NCBI RefSeq assembly: GCF_018129025.1
Contig: NZ_JAAEDI010000033.1
Location: 1 to 62,948 of the forward strand
Source: Neoroseomonas terrae
Lineage (GTDB): Bacteria; Pseudomonadota; Alphaproteobacteria; Acetobacterales; Acetobacteraceae
Direction of reading: 5' to 3'
DNA: 62,948 bases
Part shown: positions 56,002 to 62,948 of the stretch, one piece after another
How the letters are laid out: each line of letters begins with the position of its first letter
Position numbering within the stretch: the stretch's first letter is position 1
Program-made: the position numbers and the translations under genes
The notes under the pieces: model-generated
Databases searched by the model: none
Seen by the model: only the letters and a program-made list of their open reading frames with translations
What the model was told of the DNA's origin: nothing

Positions 56002-56024
56002 GGCGGCCGATCTTCTCGGCCGCC
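56002..56024 (+). terminator. Hairpin after the mod operon
   Basis: GGCGGCCGA/TCGGCCGCC, a 9-bp stem with a 5-nt loop, 8 bp after the molbindin stop. There is no T-tract. Confidence 0.5.
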
Positions 56025-56226
56025 AACTTCCTGTGCCTCAGGCGCCGGCGTCCGCGGTCTGGTTCTCGCGCGCGGGGGTCCGGGCGCGGGCTGGGTCTCG
56101 CATCCGGACCATCCTTCCGCGAAGGCCTATGATCTGATCGCGACGCCCGCGGAACTAAAGGTACACGGATAGGTTCGCCCGATCGGGTGATTCCACCCTT
56201 TCGGGTTCTGCTCTACGGTTCCGGCC

Positions 56227-56595
56227 ATGAGCCGCCAGGCGCCACGCGACCGGCCACAAGCCGGTTTGCTTAGCCTTCGGATCGACCTGCCGCAGGGTCG
56301 AATCGGGCCAGGCAAGATCGACCTTCTCGAGGCGATCGACCGGGAAGGGTCGATCTCGGCCGCCGGGCGCGCGCTCGCCATGAGCTACAAGCGCGCCTGG
56401 GACCTCGTGGACGAACTCAACACCCTGGTCGGCACGCCGGTGGTCGAAGCCAGCACCGGCGGCTATCGCGGCGGCGGCGCGACGCTGACGGAGGCGGGGC
56501 GCAGCCTGGTGGCGGATTACCGAGCAATCGAGCGGGCGGCGCAGAGAGCAGCGAAACCTCGGCTGGCGGCGCTGCTGCAGCGAACGCGGGGCTGA
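56227..56595 (+). CDS. modE: ModE-like HTH regulator without molybdate-binding domain
   Basis: A 122-residue protein consisting only of the ModE N-terminal winged helix: RIGPGKIDLLEAIDREGSISAAGRALAMSYKRAWDLVDELN, then GGYRGGGATLTEAGRSLV. Full-length ModE carries two Mop/TOBE repeats for molybdate; none is here. It lies 232 bp after the molbindin gene. It probably regulates mod or molybdoenzyme genes, with sensing done by another protein or not at all. Confidence 0.88.
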   Translation: MSRQAPRDRPQAGLLSLRIDLPQGRIGPGKIDLLEAIDREGSISAAGRALAMSYKRAWDLVDELNTLVGTPVVEASTGGYRGGGATLTEAGRSLVADYRAIERAAQRAAKPRLAALLQRTRG

Positions 56596-56905
56596 CCGCG
56601 GCGATACGGCCGCCGCGATCGTTGGAGGGGCGTTGCCCCTCCAAACCTCCCCAGCAAAGGCCGAAGGGCCTTTGCAAACCTCCATTTGGTGCCCAGCAGC
56701 ACGGCCGGGAACGCTGCCGGGACTTGCTCATGGGCGCGAAGTGCGTCCGCAACACGCACAAGGCGCCATGCCCGGCGCCGGCCGATCGCGGTCCGGATTG
56801 CTCAAACGTGCCGGTTGACGTTGGGGAGCAACGCGGCGGACTGCTCCCGTCTGATCCCCGATGCCAGGATCTGCAGTGATGGAAGGCCTGCCCCTCCCAT
56901 CCGCG
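56596..56905. repeat. Convergent junction with a paired-hairpin repeat module
   Basis: 310 bp without a gene. Forward module: TTGGAGGGGC/GCCCCTCCAA (56622-56644) and GCAAAGGCC/GGCCTTTGC (56654-56675). It is nearly identical over about 70 bp to the copy at 8941-8994, including the downstream CATTTGGT. The rest shows nothing recognisable. Confidence 0.82.
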
Positions 56906-57331
56906 TCACGGCGCCGGCAGCACCACGACCGTCACGGTCCGCGACGGCGGCGTTTCCGCCCGCACCCGCGGGCTGAACTGGGCGCTGCGCGCTTCCGACC
57001 GCAGGCGCGTCGTGGCGATCCCGCGCGCGGCCAGCGCGGCCGACACCGCGCGGGCGCGCTCGGCGGCCAGGCGGATCGAGGTCGTCGCCCCGCCCTCCTG
57101 CCCGGCATGACCCAGCACGCAGGCGACCCGCCCGGGTTCGGAACCCAGCGCCTCGATCACCGAATCCATGGGGGTGCGGGCAGCGTCACCCAGCCGGGCG
57201 GAGTTGCGCGCGAAGGGGACGGAGAAGACCCCGTCCTCGAGGTCCAGCGCGCCCACACAGTTGAAGGCCGGGCCCTCGGCCCTGGCCGGCAGGGCGATCA
57301 GCCCCGCCAGCAGTATCGCGAGGCGGATCAT
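56906..57331 (-). CDS. OmpA-like C-terminal domain protein, exported
   Basis: A 141-residue protein with a signal peptide (MIRLAILLAGLIALPARAEG). A compact OmpA/MotB-like domain follows: VFSVPFARNSARL, VACVLGHAGQEGG, then RLAAERARAVSAALAARGIATTRL. The family binds peptidoglycan. The start at 57331 overlaps the JmjC gene stop (ATGA), so the two are coupled. The domain is shorter than a typical OmpA domain, so binding is uncertain. Confidence 0.75.
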   Translation of the reverse strand: MIRLAILLAGLIALPARAEGPAFNCVGALDLEDGVFSVPFARNSARLGDAARTPMDSVIEALGSEPGRVACVLGHAGQEGGATTSIRLAAERARAVSAALAARGIATTRLRSEARSAQFSPRVRAETPPSRTVTVVVLPAP

Positions 57332-58551
57332 GGTGTCGCCAGCACCCCTGCATCGCGCAGCCGCGCGATCAGCGCCGACGCGTCGAGCGCAGGCCATGCC
57401 GCGGACACATCCGCCTCGGCCACTACCGGGCGCGCCAGTATCCAGGCGGTCGCCTCGACTTCACCGTAGCTCATCGGGATCACCCCACTGCCGGTCTTGA
57501 GTCCGAAGTCATTGCCGCGACGCACGGGCTTCGCCCCCGGTTCGGCGACGCGGTAACGCGGGCCGCCCTGCGCAGGTTCCGCCGCGGCAGCGGCCGGCGC
57601 CGCACCGCGCGCGGCAAGCAGGTCGTAGCCGCCGCGCCGGAAGCGGTAGTCCCTGACGAAGCCCTCCAGCACCTCGAGCACCTTCGGGTCGCGCGACAGC
57701 TCGGTCAGCCGCGCACCGAGCGCGGCGAGCTGCTGCGAAAGCGCGTATTTCGCGGGCGCCGAGCCATCCTGGCGCGGCAGCGGCTTGCGGAACTCCGGGT
57801 CGTACAGCGCGCGTTCGGACAGGATGTTCAGCACGTCCATCCCCAGCGGCGAATGTACGCCATAGGCAATGTGGACGGAGTTCGGCGCCTCCGCCAGCGC
57901 GTCGTGATACCAGCCGCGCGGCAGATACAGGATGTCACCCTTCTTCAGCGTGACCTGGCCGCGCAACGCGCCCTTGGCGCGGTCGTGGTGGTCCTGCTTC
58001 TGGCCGCGGAAGATCGGGTGCGGGATCGGGTAGTCCGCGCGGCCTTCCCAGATGTTCCAGATCTTCTCGCCTTCCACCTGCACCGCCCAGACGTCGTGCG
58101 TGTCGTAGTGCGAGTGGAATGCCTTGTGCGACTGGAAGGAGATGTAGACGTTGGCCTGTGCCTTCCCCAGCCCGGCCTCCTCCAGCGCGCCCGAGACGGC
58201 GGCCAGGCCGGGCGAGAGGCTGTCCACGTCGTTCATCACGACGGAGGCGCCGCGCCGCACCCAGTCCTGCACCTTCTCGGCGACGGGCTGCAGCACCTGC
58301 GCGCCGTCCCGCGAGACGGCCTTCACGCTGTACTGGGCGGGCGGCACCGGCACGCTGTCCAGCACCAGCTTCAGGCTCGTCTCGGTCCAGACATGGGACA
58401 TGTCGAGAAGGCGGTTGATGCCGGCCCAGTCCAGCACATCGGCGAATCGCGCGGGATGCCCCTCGACATGCAAGGGCTGCCGGTCGTGGAACTCGGCGAA
58501 GAAGCGTTCCGGCGTGATCGGCGCGAGCAGGTCTTGCAACGTCATCTTCAT
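57328..58551 (-). CDS. JmjC/cupin-type Fe(II) 2-oxoglutarate oxygenase
   Basis: A 407-residue protein of the cupin-4/ribosomal-oxygenase type. Fe ligands: HxD in FHSHYDTHDVW and a distal His in LPRGWYHDAL. The beginning (LLAPITPERFFAEFHDRQPLHVEG) is typical of the group, as is the GDILYLPRG strand. Relatives hydroxylate ribosomal proteins (YcfD/RoxA), but this one has a different C-terminal half, so the substrate is unknown. The ATG at 58551 is chosen; 58575 and 58545 are alternatives. Confidence 0.85.
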   Translation of the reverse strand: MKMTLQDLLAPITPERFFAEFHDRQPLHVEGHPARFADVLDWAGINRLLDMSHVWTETSLKLVLDSVPVPPAQYSVKAVSRDGAQVLQPVAEKVQDWVRRGASVVMNDVDSLSPGLAAVSGALEEAGLGKAQANVYISFQSHKAFHSHYDTHDVWAVQVEGEKIWNIWEGRADYPIPHPIFRGQKQDHHDRAKGALRGQVTLKKGDILYLPRGWYHDALAEAPNSVHIAYGVHSPLGMDVLNILSERALYDPEFRKPLPRQDGSAPAKYALSQQLAALGARLTELSRDPKVLEVLEGFVRDYRFRRGGYDLLAARGAAPAAAAAEPAQGGPRYRVAEPGAKPVRRGNDFGLKTGSGVIPMSYGEVEATAWILARPVVAEADVSAAWPALDASALIARLRDAGVLATP

Positions 58552-58658
58552 GCCGCGAAGTCTAGCCCGGATCATCGGACCGCGTCAGCGTCGGGCTGGA
58601 CGCCGGGCCATACCCCGGCGCAGGCTCCCGCGGGGCCGATAAACTTGGAGGATCTGCC

Positions 58659-61600
58659 ATGGCGGACGACGTTCGCGCCCTGCCCGACACCACGCGCGAC
58701 GAGGTGCTGCGCGCCGCCGGCGAGGCCCTGACCGCGCTGGCCCCCGCCCTGCCGCCGGACGCCGCGGTGCTGCTGCGCGCGCTGCATGGCGCCGTGCCGA
58801 CCGCCGAGCTGGCGGCGACGCCGCCCGAGGCCCTCGCCGCCGCGGCCGCGAGCCTTTACGCCTTCGCCACCGACCGCACCCCGGGCACCGCCAAGGTCCG
58901 CGTGCTGCCCGCCGGCCCCCGCACCGGACCGCGCCCGGTCGCCGAGGTCGTCACCGACGACATGCCCTTCCTGGTCGATTCGGTGCTCGCCGCCCTGGCG
59001 CTGCACGGGCGGGCCGTATCCGCCCTCCTGCATCCCGTGCTGCGGGTGCGGCGCGACGCGGCGGGCCATCTCCTCGCCATCGACCCGGCCGCGACGGCGC
59101 GGGAAAGCATGATGCGCGTCACCCTGGGCGCGGCCGGCGCCGTGCTGTCCGGGCCGCCCGGCCGACAGACCGAAGGGCTGGACCAGCTGGAGCAGGCGCT
59201 GGCCGCGGCGCTGTCGGATGTGCGCGCCGCCACCGACGCCTTCCCGGCGATGCTCGCCCTGCTGCACGGGGCGGAGACGGAAGTCGTCGCGGCCGGCGGG
59301 CCGGATGCCGAGGAAGCCGCGGCCTTCCTGCGCTGGCTGGCCGAGGACAATTTCGTCCTGCTCGGTCACCGCCGATACGAGGTCGGGCCGGAGGGCACGC
59401 TGCGCATCGTCGCGGATGAGAATCTCGGCCTGCTGCGGGACCCCGCCGTGCCGGTCTTCGACGCGCTGCGCGACCTTTCGGCGATTCCCCCCGCGGTGCG
59501 TTCCACGCTGACCCATCCCACGCCGATCGCTGTGGCGAAGGCGAATATGCGATCGACCGTGCATCGCCCGCAGCACGCGGATGTGGTGGCCTCGCGCATC
59601 TTCGATGCGAATGGGCGCGTCATCGGCGGCCGGCTGTTCCTCGGCCTGTTCGCGGCGGCCGCCTACAACCGCAATCCGCGGTCGATCCCGCTGCTGCGGC
59701 GCAAGGTGGACCACATCGTGGAGATCGCCGGCGTCGAGGCCGACAGCCATGACGGCCGCGCGCTGCGCAACATCCTCGACACCTGGCCGCGTGACGAGCT
59801 TTTCCAGGCACCGGCCGAGAGCGTGCTGGAAGGCGCGCGCCGGGCGCTCGACCTGTCGATCCGCCCGCGCGCGGCGCTCGTGGTGCGCGCCGATCCCTTC
59901 GAGCGCTTCGTTTCCGTCATCGCCTGGCTGCCGCGCGACACCTTCGACACGCGGTTGCGCGAACGCGCCGGGCAGATGATCGCGCGCGCCTATGGCGGGC
60001 GACTCTCGGCCTTCTACATCGCGCTGGGCGACGCGCCGCTGGCGCGCGTGCACTACATCATCGGCACGAAGCCCGGCGAGGTGCCGGCAGTCGATGTCGC
60101 CACGCTGGAAGCGGCCGTCACGCAGGTCTCGCGTGGCTTCGGGGAGCGGCTGGCGGAAGCGCTCGCGGCCAGCGAAGGGGAGGCGGAAGCGGCGGCCCGG
60201 CTGGGCCGCTGGCGCGACGCCTTTCCCGCCGCCTATCGCGAGACGGCGACGGCCGCGCAGGGTGTGGCCGACATCCTGCTCGCCGAGCAGGCGATCGCGG
60301 CCGGCCGGCCGCGCGCCGCGCTCAGCCGCGCCCCCGGCGCCGGCCCGCGGCTGCTGACGCTGCGCCTGGTGAATGCCGGCGGGCCGCTCGCGCTCGCCGA
60401 TGCGCTGCCGCTGTTCGAGAGCCTCGACCTGCGGGCGGTGGAGGAACAGCCGTTCCACCTGGCGCCGGCCGGCGTCCCGCCGGTGGTGCTGCATGTCTAC
60501 CAGCTGGAAGCAGGCGCCGATTGCCCCGACGACCGGTTCGACGAGATCCTCGGTGCGCTGTCAGCGCTGCTGAACGGCGCGGCGGAAGCGGACGGCTTCA
60601 ACCGGCTGGTGCTGCGTGCGGGACTCGACTGGCGCGAGTGCTGGTTGCTGCGGGCGATGTTCCGCTGGGCAAAGCAGGTGGGCTTCGCCTTCGCGCAGGC
60701 CTCGGTGGAGGCGGCGCTGGCGGCGCAGCCGGAAGCGGCGCGCCTGCTCATCGACATCTTCCGCCGCCGCTTCGACCCGGCCGCGGCCGATCGCGACACG
60801 GCCGCCGCCGAAACGGCGTGGACCGCGCTGCTCGACGGCGTCGAGAACCCGGACGAGGACCGCATCCTGACCCGGCTGCGCGTCGCGCTGGACGCGATGC
60901 TGCGCACCAACTTCTTCCAGGACAAGGACACCATCGCCTTCAAGCTGGACAGCGCGCTGGCCGGCGACATGCCGCTGCCGCGCCCCTGGCGCGAGATCTT
61001 CGTGCACGGCGTCCGCATGGAAGGCTGCCATCTGCGTGCCGGCCCTGTCGCGCGCGGCGGCATCCGCTGGTCCGACCGGCGCGAGGATTTCCGCACCGAG
61101 ATCCTCGGGCTGATGAAGGCGCAGCGGCTGAAGAACGTCATCATCGTCCCGACGGGTGCGAAGGGCGGCTTCGTGCTGAAGCACCCGCCGCCGGCGACGG
61201 ACCGGGAGGCGTTCCAGGCCGAGGGTATCGCCTGCTACAAGATGCTCGTCCGCGGCATGCTCGACCTCGCCGACAACTACCAGGGCACGGCGGTCGTCAC
61301 GCCGCCCGGCATCGTGCGGCGCGACGGGGACGACCCCTACATCGTCGCAGCGGCGGACAAGGGCACGGCAACCTTCTCCGACATCGCGAACGGGCTGTCG
61401 GCGGAATACGGCTTCTGGCTCGGCGACGCTTTCGCCTCCGGCGGCTCGGCCGGCTACGACCACAAGGGCATGGGCATCACGGCGCGCGGCGCCTGGGTGA
61501 TGATCGACCGGCATTTCCGCGAGACGCTCGGCCGGTCCGTGCAGGAAGCCCCGTTCGACATGGTCGGCGTCGGCGACATGTCCGGCGACGTGTTCGGCAA

Positions 61601-62948
61601 CGGGCTGCTCGTGTCGAAGCAGACGAAGCTGCGCGCTGCCTTCGACCACCGCCACATCTTCCTCGACCCGGAGCCGGACCCCGAGGCGTCCTATGCCGAG
61701 CGGGAGCGGCTGTTCAACCTGCCGCGTTCCTCCTGGGCCGACTACGAGGCGCGGCTGATCAGCGAGGGCGGCGGCGTGTTCCCGCGCAACGCGAAATCGC
61801 TGCCGCTGTCGCCTCAGGCACAGGCGATGCTCGGCATCGCGTCGGATCGCGCCGAGCCCGCCGCCATCATGCAGGCGATCCTGCGGATGCCGGTCGACCT
61901 GCTCTATTTCGGCGGCATCGGAACCTATGTGAAGGCGAGCACGGAATCGCAGGCCGATGCCGGCGACCGTGCCAACGACGCGATCCGCATCAACGGCGCG
62001 GAGATCCGCGCCAAGGTCGTCGGCGAAGGCGCCAATCTCGGCGTGACGCAGGCCGGCCGCATCGAGACGGCGCGCCATGGCAGCCGCATCAACACCGATG
62101 CGCTCGACAACTCGGCAGGCGTGTCAACCTCCGACCACGAGGTGAACATCAAGGTCCTGCTCGCCGATGCCGAGGGCGAAGGCGTGCTGACGCGCCGCAA
62201 CCGCGACGAGCTGCTGCGCGAGATGACGGACGAGGTCGCCGCGCTGGTGCTTCGGGACAATCACCAGCAGTCGCTTGCCGTCTCGCTGGAACAGCTCGGC
62301 GGGCCCGACGAGCTGCCCGCGCAGGCCGCGCTGATGGAACGGCTGGAGCAGGCCGGGCTGCTCGACCGCGCCGTGGCGGGGCTGCCCGATGCCGCGGCGA
62401 TGGCGCGGCGGATCGGTGCGGGCGATGCGCTGACGCGGCCGGAGATCGCGGCGCTGCTGCCCTTCGCCAAGCTCTGGCTGACCGATGCGCTGTCGGATTC
62501 CGATCTGCCCGACGAGCCCGCGCTGCTGCCCGCGCTGGTCGCCTATTTCCCAATGCCGCTGCGGGACGCCTACGCCCGTTACATCGAACGGCATCGGCTG
62601 CGGCGCGACCTGGTCGCCACCATCGTCGCGAACGCCGTGGCAAACCGGCTGGGCTGCGCGGCGCTGGCCCGGCTGACCACGGCCGCCGACCCGGTCGCCG
62701 CCTGCCGCGCGTCCCTGCTCGCGGCCGAGGCCTTCCGGCTCGAGGCCGCCTGCGACGCGATCGACGCCGCGCCGGCCGCGGCCGAGGTGCGGCTCGCCGC
62801 CCTGCTCGCGCTGCGACGGTTGCAGGAAGCCGCGGCGCATGACCTGCTGAACGCGCCGGCGCAGCCGCTGGAGGAAGCCCTGGCGGCACTGCGCCCCGGC
62901 ATCGCCGCGCTGGCGGCCGCGGCGGCGGAGGACGCCCCGGCCCTGCCC
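58659..62948 (+). CDS. gdhB: Large NAD-specific glutamate dehydrogenase (3' truncated by window edge)
   Basis: The frame is open for 1430 codons from the ATG at 58659 (TTGGAGGA upstream) to the window end without a stop. This is the about 1600-residue L-GDH, which oxidises glutamate to 2-oxoglutarate. The N-terminal regulatory region contains TDDMPFLVDSVLAAL. The catalytic region has ARGGIRWSDRREDFRTEILG, VPTGAKGGFVLK and GVGDMSGDVFGNGLL. The missing C-terminus should be about 150-200 residues. No internal defect is seen. Confidence 0.95.
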   Translation, partial: MADDVRALPDTTRDEVLRAAGEALTALAPALPPDAAVLLRALHGAVPTAELAATPPEALAAAAASLYAFATDRTPGTAKVRVLPAGPRTGPRPVAEVVTDDMPFLVDSVLAALALHGRAVSALLHPVLRVRRDAAGHLLAIDPAATARESMMRVTLGAAGAVLSGPPGRQTEGLDQLEQALAAALSDVRAATDAFPAMLALLHGAETEVVAAGGPDAEEAAAFLRWLAEDNFVLLGHRRYEVGPEGTLRIVADENLGLLRDPAVPVFDALRDLSAIPPAVRSTLTHPTPIAVAKANMRSTVHRPQHADVVASRIFDANGRVIGGRLFLGLFAAAAYNRNPRSIPLLRRKVDHIVEIAGVEADSHDGRALRNILDTWPRDELFQAPAESVLEGARRALDLSIRPRAALVVRADPFERFVSVIAWLPRDTFDTRLRERAGQMIARAYGGRLSAFYIALGDAPLARVHYIIGTKPGEVPAVDVATLEAAVTQVSRGFGERLAEALAASEGEAEAAARLGRWRDAFPAAYRETATAAQGVADILLAEQAIAAGRPRAALSRAPGAGPRLLTLRLVNAGGPLALADALPLFESLDLRAVEEQPFHLAPAGVPPVVLHVYQLEAGADCPDDRFDEILGALSALLNGAAEADGFNRLVLRAGLDWRECWLLRAMFRWAKQVGFAFAQASVEAALAAQPEAARLLIDIFRRRFDPAAADRDTAAAETAWTALLDGVENPDEDRILTRLRVALDAMLRTNFFQDKDTIAFKLDSALAGDMPLPRPWREIFVHGVRMEGCHLRAGPVARGGIRWSDRREDFRTEILGLMKAQRLKNVIIVPTGAKGGFVLKHPPPATDREAFQAEGIACYKMLVRGMLDLADNYQGTAVVTPPGIVRRDGDDPYIVAAADKGTATFSDIANGLSAEYGFWLGDAFASGGSAGYDHKGMGITARGAWVMIDRHFRETLGRSVQEAPFDMVGVGDMSGDVFGNGLLVSKQTKLRAAFDHRHIFLDPEPDPEASYAERERLFNLPRSSWADYEARLISEGGGVFPRNAKSLPLSPQAQAMLGIASDRAEPAAIMQAILRMPVDLLYFGGIGTYVKASTESQADAGDRANDAIRINGAEIRAKVVGEGANLGVTQAGRIETARHGSRINTDALDNSAGVSTSDHEVNIKVLLADAEGEGVLTRRNRDELLREMTDEVAALVLRDNHQQSLAVSLEQLGGPDELPAQAALMERLEQAGLLDRAVAGLPDAAAMARRIGAGDALTRPEIAALLPFAKLWLTDALSDSDLPDEPALLPALVAYFPMPLRDAYARYIERHRLRRDLVATIVANAVANRLGCAALARLTTAADPVAACRASLLAAEAFRLEAACDAIDAAPAAAEVRLAALLALRRLQEAAAHDLLNAPAQPLEEALAALRPGIAALAAAAAEDAPALP

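Overview
The window is about 63 kb of GC-rich (roughly 70%) chromosome from an alphaproteobacterium, most likely an Acetobacteraceae member of the Roseomonas type. This rests on the split F0 operon (atpI-B-E-F'-F, with a separate b' subunit and no F1 genes alongside), the gcvTHP layout, TAT- and Bug-type substrate-binding proteins, and small protein families I associate with Rhodospirillales. The species is inferred; no rRNA marker is present.

Layout. 1-4.5 kb: C-terminus of SMC, a small molybdopterin-domain protein, and a membrane GGDEF/EAL protein. 4.5-7.2 kb: the F0 ATP synthase operon, closed by a clear terminator. 7.3-10.3 kb: two substrate-binding proteins on opposite strands. 10.4-16.3 kb, minus strand: a tandem glycine riboswitch driving gcvT-gcvH-gcvP, with a NUDIX hydrolase and an SDR dehydrogenase coupled downstream. 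16.4-19.4 kb: a lipoprotein, then ispH-thrB-rnhA. 19.6-23.8 kb: a DUF2236/MpaB protein, three small secreted proteins, guaA and a 60-residue membrane protein. 23.8-30.2 kb, minus strand: GNAT, RsmB, haloacid dehalogenase, guaB, rlmE and a Ppx/GppA phosphatase.

30.4-44.1 kb is an integrative element of about 13.7 kb inserted in the 3' end of a tRNA-Gln(CUG) gene. An 18-bp direct repeat of the tRNA end marks both boundaries (30423-30440 and 44126-44143), and a tyrosine recombinase lies just inside the left end. The cargo is of lower and uneven GC. It includes a four-gene translationally coupled operon ending in an ADP-ribosyltransferase-like protein, a possible HUH/Rep-like protein beside a non-coding stretch with stacked inverted repeats, an HTH protein, a serine recombinase, a small PD-(D/E)xK-like nuclease, an 893-residue zinc-hook AAA ATPase that may be a defence effector, membrane and secreted orphans, a zinc-ribbon protein, and a frameshifted gene next to the right end.

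44.1-62.9 kb returns to core chromosome. It holds sdaA, a Bug-type binding protein with a short MetE-like zinc enzyme, a cobalamin riboswitch controlling metE-metF, trmO, and a molybdate operon (modA-modB-modC-modD-molbindin) followed by a short ModE-like regulator. After these come an OmpA-like protein, a JmjC/cupin oxygenase and the first 1430 residues of the large NAD-dependent glutamate dehydrogenase, which runs off the window.

A recurring theme is a family of paired GC-rich hairpins. They sit in five of the six core convergent gene junctions (8.9-9.2, 19.5, 21.9, 51.5-51.7 and 56.6 kb); only a 21-bp junction lacks one. They look like a dispersed repeat used as bidirectional terminators.
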